A DNA stretch of 46,070 bases from Glycomyces harbinensis. GTDB taxonomy: Bacteria > Actinomycetota > Actinomycetes > Mycobacteriales > Micromonosporaceae. The number at the start of each line of letters is the position of its first letter. Position 1 is the first letter of the stretch. The stretch lies in the NCBI RefSeq assembly GCF_900101745.1, contig NZ_FNAD01000026.1, forward strand, positions 1 through 46,070, read 5' to 3'. Below are positions 29,251 to 36,806 of the stretch, one piece after another. Made by a program: the position numbers and the translations under genes. The notes beneath the pieces were generated by a model. It was not told the DNA's origin. It saw only the letters and a list, made by a program, of their open reading frames with translations, and ran no database searches.

Positions 29251-29835
29251 TCAGGACTGCTGGCGGCTCGCACCGAGTCCGCAGCCGCCCAGGTACTCGC
29301 GGGTTCGGACCGCGATGGGCAGCGGTACGTCGGGTTCGCAGGGGTAGAGGTCCTGCTCGACGATCACGAAGAGGTCGGCGTCGAGCGTCGAGAGTTCGGC
29401 GACGATGTCGGCCGGGTTCGGGACGCCGGCGGGCGGCTCGACGCACACGCCGCGCTTGACGGCCTCGCCGAAGCCGAGGCCCTCGTCGCGGACCTGCCGC
29501 AGGGTCTCGGGGTCCATCTGCTTGATGTGGACGTAGCCGATGCGCGGCAGGTGGTCCGAGACGCCCACGAAGCGGTCGTCCACGCCGAAGCCCTGGAGCG
29601 CGCGGTGCACGTACCGGCCGAAGGGGTCGGCGCCGGTCTTGGTGATCACCGCCGAGCGGTGCCCGTACCTGGCCGCGGCGTCGGCGACGTTCGCGGGGCT
29701 GCCGCCGAGGAGCTTCCCGAAGGACTCGACGTCCTCCAGGCCGACCCCGACCTGCTGGGGGTAGATGTCGACGCCGACGCGGCCCATGGTGAGGACGTCG
29801 AACGGCGGCGGGGCTGCGGACGGGGTCGGGGCCAC
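29251..29835 (-). pseudogene. Chimeric iolC-iolE gene (kinase N-terminus fused to inosose dehydratase C-terminus)
   Basis: 194 residues from GTG 29835 (site GGAGG). Residues about 12-95 match the N-terminus of 5-dehydro-2-deoxygluconokinase IolC: FDVLTMGRVGVDIYPQQVG, FGKLLGGSPANVADAAARYG and VITKTGADPFGRYV. From about residue 97 the sequence changes to the C-terminal end of an IolE-type TIM-barrel enzyme: IGYVHIKQMDPETLRQVRDE, GVCVEPPAGVP, FVIVEQDLYPCEPDVPLPIA. Kinase catalytic motifs (DTxGAGD) and most of the barrel are missing. An in-frame deletion fused two adjacent iol genes at about 29541-29556. Probably non-functional as either enzyme, though the frame is open. Confidence 0.82.
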
Positions 29836-29885
29836 GGGCGCACCTCCTCGTGAACTCGGCCTGAAACACCATACTGTCGCGCGTC

Positions 29886-29901
29886 ACTGTCGCGCGACAG
29901 T
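29886..29901. promoter_or_regulatory. Operator palindrome between iol genes and the LacI gene
   Basis: ACTGTCGCGCGACAGT, a perfect 16-nt palindrome with a CG centre as in LacI-family operators. It is preceded by another ACTGTCGCGCG half-site at 29873-29883. It is midway between divergent starts. Confidence 0.75.
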
Positions 29902-30010
29902 AAACCGGAATATACTCATCGGCGACCCGCCCGTCAAGCAGGCGGGCCCGGCGGAAATAGACTCGTGAAGATCCGTCGGGTCGTCCCCGAGGCCCGGAGA
30001 AGGAGGAGCG

Positions 30011-31879
30011 TTGAGCGAAGAGCACCGGCCTCAGGAGCACGCGCCGCACCAGGCCGGAACCCGCCGGGTCCCCCGCGTGACCATGGCCGACGTCGCCGCG
30101 AAGGCCGGAGTCTCGCGCACCCTCGTCTCCCTGATCCTCCGCGACCAGCCCGGCGCCGGCGCCGCCACCCGCGACCGGGTCCTGCGCGCCGCCGACGAAC
30201 TCGGCTACCGCCCCGACAGCGCCGCGCAGATGCTCGCGCGCGGACGCAGCCGCACCCTCGGCGTCATGCTCGACCTCGACCAGCCCTTCCACGCCGAGAC
30301 GGTCAAAGCGGTCTACCCGATCGCCGAGCAGCTCGGCTACGACGTCCTGCTCTCGGCGATCGCACCCGGACGCGACGAGCGCAAGGCCCTCGGCGCGCTC
30401 CTCGGGCACCGCTGCGAAGCGCTGATCCTCCTCGGATCCGACGCCGACGCGCGCCTGCTCGAACGCATCGCCGCATCCGCGCCCACCGTCGTGGTGGGCC
30501 GCAAGGCCAGCGCACCCGGCGTCGACAGCGTCCACACCGCCGAGCCCAAGGGCGTGCGCCAGGCCGTCGACCATCTCGTGGAGCTCGGCCACCGGCGCAT
30601 CGTCCACATCGACGGCGGCAAGGGCCCCGGATCCGCGGACCGGCGCAGCGCCTACCGGGCCGCCATGCGCCGCAAGGGACTCGCCGAGGAGATCCGCGTG
30701 ATCCCCGGCGCGCACGACGAGGACGCCGGCATCAGAGCCGGGAGACTGCTGCTCGCCGAGGACTCGCTGCCCACGGCCGTGCTCGCGGCCAACGACCGCT
30801 GCGCGATGGGCCTCATGCACGCCCTGCGAGCCGGCGGGGCCGAGGTCCCGAGCGCGGTCTCGGTCGTCGGCTACGACGACTCGCACCTCTCGCACCTGTC
30901 GCACATCAACTTGACGACGGTCCGCCAGGACACCGACGCCATCGCGGAGCAGACGGTGCGGTGCGCCGTCGAACGCCTGGAGCACGCGGCCCTCCCCGGG
31001 CGCGACGTCGTGCTCGAACCCAAGCTCATCGTCCGGGCGACCACCGCACCGCCTCACTCCTTAAGGGAGCATTCCCGTGCGCAGGGCGATGGCGACGGCC
31101 TGCGCGCGGTCGTGGGCTTCGAGCTTGCGGTACATGCGCTTCGCGTGGGTCTTGACCGTGTCCTCGGTGACCCGCAGGTCGCGTCCGATCTCGGCGTTCG
31201 ACATGCCCTCGCTCATGCACTTGAGCACTTGCAGCTCGCGGGCGGTGAGCGCGGGCCCCTCGGGTTGGCGCTGGCGCGCCACGAGCCGGACCGCGTCGGC
31301 CACGGCGCCGCGGACCAGCATGATGGTCTGCGCGAACGCGACCATCAGGTCCTCGCCGGTGATCACGGGCACCTGCAGGACGCCGCGGGCCCCGGCGAGG
31401 ATCGACATGGCGGCGGTGCGCGGGTCGGCGGTGCCGCACAGCACGATCCCCGTCTGCGGGTAGCGGTTGCGCACCGCCTGGGTGAACTTGACGGGATCGG
31501 GTGCGGCGAGCCCGAAGTCGATGAGCACGGCGCCGACCGGGCGCCGGCGCAGCTCAACGAACAGCGCCGCGGCGCAGTCGACCGTGCGGACGGCCGCTTC
31601 GAGCCCGACGCGGGAGGCGTAGGTCGATATGGCCTGCGCCGCTTGGGCGGTGTGCACGCACACCACGAGATTCTTCACTTTGGCCTCACTATCGGAGCAG
31701 TCGCGATCGGAATGGTGGGATTCACGGTCGGGACCCGGCGGCGGCGGTGGGATGCTGCGGACCGGATCGACTCGTCCCGGGTCAGGACAATGTGTCCTGT
31801 TTTGGCCACCCGGGGTGGACGGACTAACGATTCTGGAGCGCGCAAGTTACGGCCGTCGTCGACGAGTTGTGGCAAATAG
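30011..31879 (+). CDS. LacI-family regulator with a long read-through C-terminus
   Basis: The first 345 or so residues are a full LacI/GalR repressor: VTMADVAAKAGVSRTLVSLI (HTH, about 24-43), the hinge YRPDSAAQMLARGRSRTLGV, and a periplasmic-binding-like sensor domain ending LEPKLIVRATTAPP. The frame then does not stop but runs 280 residues further through the antisense of the luxR-like gene, giving Arg/Gly/His-rich sequence with no domain. In the +1 frame a TAA lies at 31062, so a 1-nt loss near the end of the gene probably destroyed the native stop. TTG 30011 follows AAGGAGGAGC. Likely repressor of the divergent iol genes via the palindrome at 29886. Confidence 0.85.
   Translation: MSEEHRPQEHAPHQAGTRRVPRVTMADVAAKAGVSRTLVSLILRDQPGAGAATRDRVLRAADELGYRPDSAAQMLARGRSRTLGVMLDLDQPFHAETVKAVYPIAEQLGYDVLLSAIAPGRDERKALGALLGHRCEALILLGSDADARLLERIAASAPTVVVGRKASAPGVDSVHTAEPKGVRQAVDHLVELGHRRIVHIDGGKGPGSADRRSAYRAAMRRKGLAEEIRVIPGAHDEDAGIRAGRLLLAEDSLPTAVLAANDRCAMGLMHALRAGGAEVPSAVSVVGYDDSHLSHLSHINLTTVRQDTDAIAEQTVRCAVERLEHAALPGRDVVLEPKLIVRATTAPPHSLREHSRAQGDGDGLRAVVGFELAVHALRVGLDRVLGDPQVASDLGVRHALAHALEHLQLAGGERGPLGLALARHEPDRVGHGAADQHDGLRERDHQVLAGDHGHLQDAAGPGEDRHGGGARVGGAAQHDPRLRVAVAHRLGELDGIGCGEPEVDEHGADRAPAQLNEQRRGAVDRADGRFEPDAGGVGRYGLRRLGGVHAHHEILHFGLTIGAVAIGMVGFTVGTRRRRWDAADRIDSSRVRTMCPVLATRGGRTNDSGARKLRPSSTSCGK
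31061..31678 (-). CDS. LuxR/BldM-like atypical response regulator
   Basis: 205 residues. The N-terminal domain has a receiver-like layout but lacks the acidic DD pair and the conserved phosphorylation context (LIDFGLAAPDP), so it is an atypical, probably phosphorylation-independent receiver. The C-terminus is a complete LuxR HTH: ALTARELQVLKCMSEGMSNA then EIGRDLRVTEDTVKTHAKRM and YRKLEAHDRAQAVAIALRTG. That HTH closely resembles streptomycete BldM, which controls aerial development. A development role is inferred from similarity only. Its TAA stop overlaps the lost stop of the convergent LacI gene in a shared TTAA. Confidence 0.85.
   Translation of the reverse strand: MKNLVVCVHTAQAAQAISTYASRVGLEAAVRTVDCAAALFVELRRRPVGAVLIDFGLAAPDPVKFTQAVRNRYPQTGIVLCGTADPRTAAMSILAGARGVLQVPVITGEDLMVAFAQTIMLVRGAVADAVRLVARQRQPEGPALTARELQVLKCMSEGMSNAEIGRDLRVTEDTVKTHAKRMYRKLEAHDRAQAVAIALRTGMLP
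31783..31799. promoter_or_regulatory. Palindrome upstream of the LuxR/BldM-like gene
   Basis: CAGGACA-ATG-TGTCCTG, perfect 7-nt arms, about 105 nt upstream of the BldM-like start. Candidate binding site for this or another regulator. Confidence 0.45.
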
Positions 31880-31911
31880 TGAACGCCTCTGGGGCACTGC
31901 AAGATCAACTT

Positions 31912-31943
31912 CCGGGCGGCGGCCCGGTGCGGCCGCCGCCCGG
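31912..31943 (-). terminator. Terminator of the GH43 gene at 31950
   Basis: 13-bp perfect stem CCGGGCGGCGGCC / GGCCGCCGCCCGG with a 6-nt loop, 6 nt after the stop of the glycosidase on the minus strand. Confidence 0.8.
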
Positions 31944-31949
31944 TGGCGG

Positions 31950-33041
31950 TCACTCTCCCGAGGGTGCGGGGAACTGGACGCCGCTGGCGATCGGCGTCCC
32001 GAAGTTCGGGGTGCCGTCGGCGTTGAAGGTGAACTCCTGGACGCGGGTCTGGCGGGTGTTGCCGCAGCCCTGGCTGGAGCTGGTGTTGCCGTGGTAGACG
32101 AGCCAGTGCTCGGTGCCGTCCGGCGAGGTGAAGAACCCGTTGTGGGCCGGGCCGTAGACCCCGTTGCCCTGCTGGAACACCGGCGTGGACTTCTTGGTCC
32201 ACGACGAGGCCGAGAGCGGGTTGGAGCCGGTGAGCTCGAGCAGCCCCAGTTTGTAGTCCGGGGTGTTGCACGAGGAGGCGGAGAAGGCGATGAACGTGTC
32301 GCCGTCGTGTTGGAGCACTGCCGGGGCCTCGTTCACGCGGGAGCCGACGGTCTCCCAGTTCAGGGACGGCCGTGAGATCGTCGCGTGTGAACCGGTGACG
32401 GTCCAGGGGTTCGACATCGCGGCGATCCGGATCGACTGGTCGGGGCCGACCCATTCCGACCACAGGAGGTAGAGCGAGCCGTTCAGCTCCAGGTACGAGC
32501 CGTCGATGTTCCACTGGTTCGGCAGCGGCGTGCCCATGAACTCGTAGGGCCCCATGGGGGTCGAGCCGGTCGAGCGCAGTACGTGGAGCTTCTGCCCGTC
32601 GAAGTTCGTCTGCGAGTTCCCCGAGGTGTACATCAGGTACCAGGTGCCGTTGATGCGGTGGAACTCCGGCGCCCAGTGCGAGCAGCAGCGGTTCGGGGTG
32701 TTCGCGTCGTTCCACACCACCGAGTCCGCGGCGGTCTTGAGCCCGTTCAGGGTCGTGGCGCGGCGCATGATGACCGTCGAATCCCAAGTGGTGGTGGACA
32801 TGTAGTAGTAGCCGTCCCAGTACTCGATCCAGGGGTCGGCCCCGTTCGAGCGAATCGGGTTGGTCAGCGTCGCCTGCGCGGGCGCCGCGTCGGCGTCCGG
32901 TTGGGCGCCGGTGATCGTGCCGGTCGCCGCGTCGCCCTGTGCCAGGGTGGGCGAGGCGTTGACCAGGCCGAAGGCCGCGAGCGCGGCGGCGAGTGCGAAG
33001 GCGATGAGGACGCGCCAGCGCTTGAAGAGGTTCGCGTGCAT
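31950..33041 (-). CDS. Secreted GH43 glycosidase (arabinofuranosidase-like)
   Basis: 363 residues with a Sec signal peptide (MHANLFKRWRVLIAFALAAA…ASPTLAQG). The five-bladed GH43 propeller shows ADPWIEYWDGYYYMSTTTWD (catalytic base Asp), WAPEFHRINGTWYLMY, NQWNIDGSYLELNGSLYLLW (transition-state Asp region) and VNEAPAVLQHDG (catalytic acid Glu in the E-A-P motif). Removal of arabinose from plant arabinan or arabinoxylan is the likely role. ATG 33041 follows AGGAGA. No binding module is fused. It lies 100 nt downstream of a second GH43 gene, possibly co-transcribed. Confidence 0.9.
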   Translation of the reverse strand: MHANLFKRWRVLIAFALAAALAAFGLVNASPTLAQGDAATGTITGAQPDADAAPAQATLTNPIRSNGADPWIEYWDGYYYMSTTTWDSTVIMRRATTLNGLKTAADSVVWNDANTPNRCCSHWAPEFHRINGTWYLMYTSGNSQTNFDGQKLHVLRSTGSTPMGPYEFMGTPLPNQWNIDGSYLELNGSLYLLWSEWVGPDQSIRIAAMSNPWTVTGSHATISRPSLNWETVGSRVNEAPAVLQHDGDTFIAFSASSCNTPDYKLGLLELTGSNPLSASSWTKKSTPVFQQGNGVYGPAHNGFFTSPDGTEHWLVYHGNTSSSQGCGNTRQTRVQEFTFNADGTPNFGTPIASGVQFPAPSGE

Positions 33042-33144
33042 AGGAAGTCTCCTGGTGAAGGAGGCGGGGCGCCGGACTGCGCGCCCTGCCGAAGGAAGGA
33101 TCATTGCCGGTGTGCAACCGGCGTTGAGGCGTTGCCTCTCGCCG

Positions 33145-34650
33145 TCAGCTGCCGTTCAGTACCGGCCAGCCGGCCGAGTTCCATTGGATCTGTTCGATGT
33201 CGAGCGCGAAGCCGCCATTGCTGCCGTACGAGTGGTAGGCCGTGAATCCTCTGTGGATCGACTGGCCCCCGGCCGCGACGTTGCTCCCGTACGCGCCCAG
33301 GAGCACGGTGCCGCCCCCGTTGCGCATGTCGACGCCCGAGGCGTCGATGAACGGGCCGGTCGGCGAGGTCGAGCGGCCGACGGTGATCTTGTACGTCGAA
33401 CTCGCACCTGCGCAGCAGGTCCCGATCGAGGTGAACAGGTAGTAGTAGCCGTTGTGGAAGGTCATCGACGGCGCCTCGATGCCGCCGCTCTTGGTGGCGA
33501 GCCGGATCGGGGTCGCGCCCGAGACGGGTTTGCCCGAGGGCCAGGCGAGTTCGACGATGTGGATCCCCTGCCACCACGAGCCGAAGGCCATCCAGTGGCG
33601 GCCGGAGGCGTCGACGATGATGTTCGGGTCGATCGCGTTGTAGGCGTTGCCGTTGTAGGACTGGAAGACGACGCCCTTGTCACTCCAGCCGTAGCCGGGC
33701 GCGGACGGGTCGAGCGTCGGGCTGGTCGCCAGCCCGATCGCCGAGCGCTGCGAGCCGAAGGTCGAGGCCGAGTAGTACAGGTAGTACAGGCCCTGGGCGG
33801 CGTCGTAGTGGATCTCCGGCGCCCAGAGGTTGTCGACACCGGAGATCTGCTGCGTGGTCCACGCCGGCTTGGCGTTCCACATGGTGCCGACGTTCTGCCA
33901 GGTCTGGCCGCCGTTGGTGGAGCGGAAGATCGGCGGCGTGCCCCCGCCGAAGCGGCCGTCGCCGGTGGCGTAGACGAACCACGGCTCGCCGGTGCACCCG
34001 GCCCACAGCGCCGGGTCGTGCGCGCCCAGGCTGCCGCCGATGCTCGGCGGCTGAGTCGGGCCGCTGGCGCAGTCGTTCGGCTGCGGCTGCTGGACGCCCC
34101 CGACCGGAGTCAACGACCACTGCTGGTTGGTGCCGCCGGTGGCGGTGTACTGGGAGATGCGCCCGCCCGCCGCGGTCGACCACTCCCACACGTCGAGCGC
34201 CTTGCCCGACAGGCGGTTCACGAACGACGCGTAACCGCCGGACTCGGTGACCGTCCACTGCTGGTCGGTCGCGTTCGTGCTGGTCTCCTGGACCACGGTG
34301 GCGCCGTCGGCGGTGTTCTGGTTCTGCAGGCCGAGGACTTTGCCGCTGTGCCGGGATTGAATGCGGTAATAGCCCCCTCCCGCATCGACGAACCGGAACT
34401 GCTGGTTGACCGCGTCCGTGCGGTTCCACTGGATGAGGCCGGCGCCGTCGTTCGCGGAGGCGCCGTCGATGTCGAAGACCAGGCCGGAGTGGCGGCTGGT
34501 GAGGACGTAGTTCGCGTTGGTGTCGATCGCCGCGTTCGCGGCCGTGGGTGCGAGGAAGGCCAGGCCGGCGGCCGCCATGACGGCGGCGACGAGCCCGGCC
34601 AGCAGGACCATGGGTCGGCGCCGCCGGAGGCGCGGAAGGTGAATGCTCAT
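33145..34650 (-). CDS. Secreted GH43 arabinan endo-1,5-alpha-L-arabinosidase with ricin-type CBM13
   Basis: 501 residues. A twin-Arg-rich signal region (PRLRRRRPMVLLAGLVAAVM…APTAANAA) precedes a ricin-B/CBM13 domain (about 46-185, three QxW units such as NQQFRFV, DQQWTV and NQQWSL). A GH43 catalytic domain follows (about 205-501) with GAHDPALWAG (base Asp), NLWAPEIHYDAAQGLYYLYY, DPNIIVDASGRHWMAFGSWW and GGIEAPSMTFHNGYYYLFTS (acid Glu). The pattern is that of endo-arabinanases. The RRRR stretch suggests Tat or Sec export. ATG 34650 is preferred over a TTG at 34662. Its promoter region contains a LacI-type operator at 34693. Confidence 0.92.
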   Translation of the reverse strand: MSIHLPRLRRRRPMVLLAGLVAAVMAAAGLAFLAPTAANAAIDTNANYVLTSRHSGLVFDIDGASANDGAGLIQWNRTDAVNQQFRFVDAGGGYYRIQSRHSGKVLGLQNQNTADGATVVQETSTNATDQQWTVTESGGYASFVNRLSGKALDVWEWSTAAGGRISQYTATGGTNQQWSLTPVGGVQQPQPNDCASGPTQPPSIGGSLGAHDPALWAGCTGEPWFVYATGDGRFGGGTPPIFRSTNGGQTWQNVGTMWNAKPAWTTQQISGVDNLWAPEIHYDAAQGLYYLYYSASTFGSQRSAIGLATSPTLDPSAPGYGWSDKGVVFQSYNGNAYNAIDPNIIVDASGRHWMAFGSWWQGIHIVELAWPSGKPVSGATPIRLATKSGGIEAPSMTFHNGYYYLFTSIGTCCAGASSTYKITVGRSTSPTGPFIDASGVDMRNGGGTVLLGAYGSNVAAGGQSIHRGFTAYHSYGSNGGFALDIEQIQWNSAGWPVLNGS

Positions 34651-34692
34651 GCGAGTACGCAATCTCTAGAGGTGAGGGATCGAGACTTGTCG

Positions 34693-34708
34693 ATGTTATC
34701 GTAAACAT
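34693..34708. promoter_or_regulatory. LacI-type operator upstream of the GH43 genes
   Basis: ATGTTATCGTAAACAT, a near-perfect palindrome centred on CG, 43 nt upstream of the endo-arabinosidase start. Similar TGTTA-N-TAACA operators are bound by actinobacterial LacI repressors of arabinan use; the regulator itself is not in the window. Confidence 0.5.
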
Positions 34709-34773
34709 GACTTCGCCTCAAGACCAGGGACGAACCCGACCAGAACGGAACCCTCGCCCGGACGCGAAACGCG

Positions 34774-34804
34774 ATGCGCCCCAGCGCGGCACGCTGGGGC
34801 GCAT
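34774..34804 (-). terminator. Terminator of the ABC exporter gene
   Basis: Perfect 13-bp stem ATGCGCCCCAGCG / CGCTGGGGCGCAT with a 5-nt loop, 17 nt after the exporter stop. Confidence 0.85.
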
Positions 34805-34820
34805 CGAACGGTTCCAAGCG

Positions 34821-36593
34821 TCAGCGGGTCCCGGTCTGGGTCAGGTGCATCTGCGCGTACCGGCCCGAGGCCGCCACCAGCTCCTCGTGCGTCCCGAACT
34901 CCACGATCCGGCCCCGGTCGAGCACCACGATGCGGTCGGCCTGGCGGATGGTCGAGAGCCGGTGCGCCACGACCAGCGTCGTCCGACCCTGCATGAGCCG
35001 GCCGAGCGCCTCCTTCACCAGCTCCTCGGCCTCGGGGTCGAGCGCCGAAGTGGCCTCGTCCAGCAGCAGGATGCGCGGGTCGCGCACGAGCGCCCGCGCG
35101 ATCGCCAGCCGCTGGCGCTGCCCGCCCGAAAGGCGCGCGCCCCGCTCGCCGACGACCGTGTCCATGCGGTCGGGCAGGACTCGCACGAACTCCCACGCGT
35201 TGGCGTCCTTGAGGGCCCGCACGATCCGGTCCTCGTCCGCGTCGAGGCCGTAGGCGATGTTCTCGCGGATCGTCCCCTCGAACAGCACCGACTCCTGCGG
35301 CACGACCGAGGTGAACCGGCGGGCGGTGCGCAGGTCGAGCTCCTGCATGTCCACCCCGTCGAGGAGGATCCGGCCCGAGGTGGGCCGCACGAACCCGAGC
35401 ACGAGGTTGAGCAGCGTCGACTTCCCCGAACCGGACGATCCCACGAAGGCGACGGTCCTCCCCGCCTCGATGTCGAGCGAGACCTCCTGCACCGCTTCGG
35501 TGTCCGAACCGGTGTAGCGGTGGGAGACGCGTTCGAGCGTCAGCCGGCCCGCGACGGCGTCCACCGCGCGCTTGCCCTCGTTCTGCTCGACGTCGGGGTC
35601 CTGGAGCACCTCCGCGATGGACCGCACGGACTCCATGCCCCTCGCCCCCACCGGGATCAGCATGAGCAGGTTCGTGAGCCCCTGGGTCAGCAGCGTGAAG
35701 TAGGTCGACAGGAGCACGACCTCGCCGGGCGAGATCGGCAAGAACCCGGTGATGGAGAAGACCGCCGCGAGGCCGAGGCAGCCGACGCCGAGGATCTGCA
35801 TCGTCACCCACGAGATGGACGCGACGTGCCCGTTGAGCATGTCGAGGTGCAGGCCCGCGCGGCGCACGCCGTCGGCCCCGCTCGCCACCCGCGAGACCGC
35901 GGTCTGCTCCAGGCCGTGCGCCCGCGTGACCGGGATGAGCGAGGCCATCTCGCCCACACGGGCCGCGAAGCCCTCCATCTCACGGCGGAAGACCTCGTTG
36001 CGGGCGCGCGAGCGGCGCTTCAGGGCCGCGCGCAGGCCGATCGCGATCGGCACGGTCAGCGCGTACACCGGCAGGAACTGCGGCACCGCGATCGCCGTCA
36101 TGGTGATCGCGCCGATGAGCACCATCGCGGAGGACAGCAGCGGGTGCGTCATCTGCTGGAGCATCATCTCGACGTTCTCGACGTCGCGCACCACCTTGTT
36201 CTGCATGATCGAGGCGCTGGTCCGCGTGTAGTAGCCGATCGAGAGGCTCTGGAGCCGCGCGGCCAGCGCGTTGCGGAGGTCGGCGCCGGTGTCGCGCACG
36301 ACCGTCATGAAGTTGCGGGTGTAGACGATGTGGTTGGGGTAGTTCTGGACCAGCAGCACCACGGCGAGCGCGAGCCAGCCGAGCACCGCGGCCACAGAGC
36401 CGCCCGAGGAGACGAGGTCGATGATCGCGGCGGTGATCACCGGGAGGAACCACAGCGGGACCTCCTTGACCGCGAAGGCGAGGAAGGCCAGCAGCATGCG
36501 CCACGGGCGGCGGGCGAGGAGGCGGAGCACCGAACGCGCCGGACGGGCGCCGTCGAGCATTTCCTGTCGGCGAGCAAACGCTTGCAATGACAT
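34821..36593 (-). CDS. ABC exporter (fused membrane and ATPase domains)
   Basis: 590 residues, a half-size type IV ABC exporter that should dimerise. The membrane domain (six helices, about 30-320) is followed by an ATPase with Walker A GSSGSGKSTLLNLVLGF, Q-loop VVPQESVLFEGTIRENIAYG, signature LSGGQRQRLAIARAL, Walker B ILLLDEATSALDPEAEE and H-loop VVAHRLST. Substrate may be a lipid, peptide or drug and is not deducible; the neighbours do not help. ATG 36593 is the first start with full homology; a GCAAACGCTTGC element overlaps codons 3-7. Confidence 0.92.
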   Translation of the reverse strand: MSLQAFARRQEMLDGARPARSVLRLLARRPWRMLLAFLAFAVKEVPLWFLPVITAAIIDLVSSGGSVAAVLGWLALAVVLLVQNYPNHIVYTRNFMTVVRDTGADLRNALAARLQSLSIGYYTRTSASIMQNKVVRDVENVEMMLQQMTHPLLSSAMVLIGAITMTAIAVPQFLPVYALTVPIAIGLRAALKRRSRARNEVFRREMEGFAARVGEMASLIPVTRAHGLEQTAVSRVASGADGVRRAGLHLDMLNGHVASISWVTMQILGVGCLGLAAVFSITGFLPISPGEVVLLSTYFTLLTQGLTNLLMLIPVGARGMESVRSIAEVLQDPDVEQNEGKRAVDAVAGRLTLERVSHRYTGSDTEAVQEVSLDIEAGRTVAFVGSSGSGKSTLLNLVLGFVRPTSGRILLDGVDMQELDLRTARRFTSVVPQESVLFEGTIRENIAYGLDADEDRIVRALKDANAWEFVRVLPDRMDTVVGERGARLSGGQRQRLAIARALVRDPRILLLDEATSALDPEAEELVKEALGRLMQGRTTLVVAHRLSTIRQADRIVVLDRGRIVEFGTHEELVAASGRYAQMHLTQTGTR

Positions 36594-36709
36594 GGACCGA
36601 TCGTACCGACGGCCGCGCCCCGTGCACAGCGCAATAAACCGCCATATGCCGGATCGACGGTGCGCCAAGCGTTCAGGGCAAGCGGCGTCAATCCTGCTAG
36701 CGTCGATCC

Positions 36710-36796
36710 ATGAAGCCGCCCCTCGTTCCACTCCCCGCCCACGGCCGATACCGCCTCGCCATGCCGGAGCGGATCGACGACGAGCACCGCCGCTGA
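36710..36796 (+). CDS. Possible 28-residue leader ORF
   Basis: ATG 36710 to TGA 36796 encodes MKPPLVPLPAHGRYRLAMPE plus IDDEHRR-like residues. TAGCGT, a plausible -10, lies 5 nt before the ATG, so the transcript could be leaderless. Its stop is 10 nt before the next start and the TGAGGAGCG there serves the following gene. Too short to identify by itself; it may be a genuine small protein, a coupling leader or chance. Confidence 0.35.
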   Translation: MKPPLVPLPAHGRYRLAMPERIDDEHRR

Positions 36797-36806
36797 GGAG
36801 CGCCCC

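Noticed and set aside
27653..31057. 1134-codon minus frame across the inositol region
   Set aside because: It links the antisense of LacI, shadows of the dehydrogenase and the YbaB-like gene. Only the last 130 codons (28045-27653) are real.
36574..36585. LacI/CcpA-type operator GCAAACGCTTGC at the ABC exporter start
   Set aside because: It lies inside codons 3-7 of the gene and is imperfect. Coding constraint explains it as well; no second site or regulator supports it.
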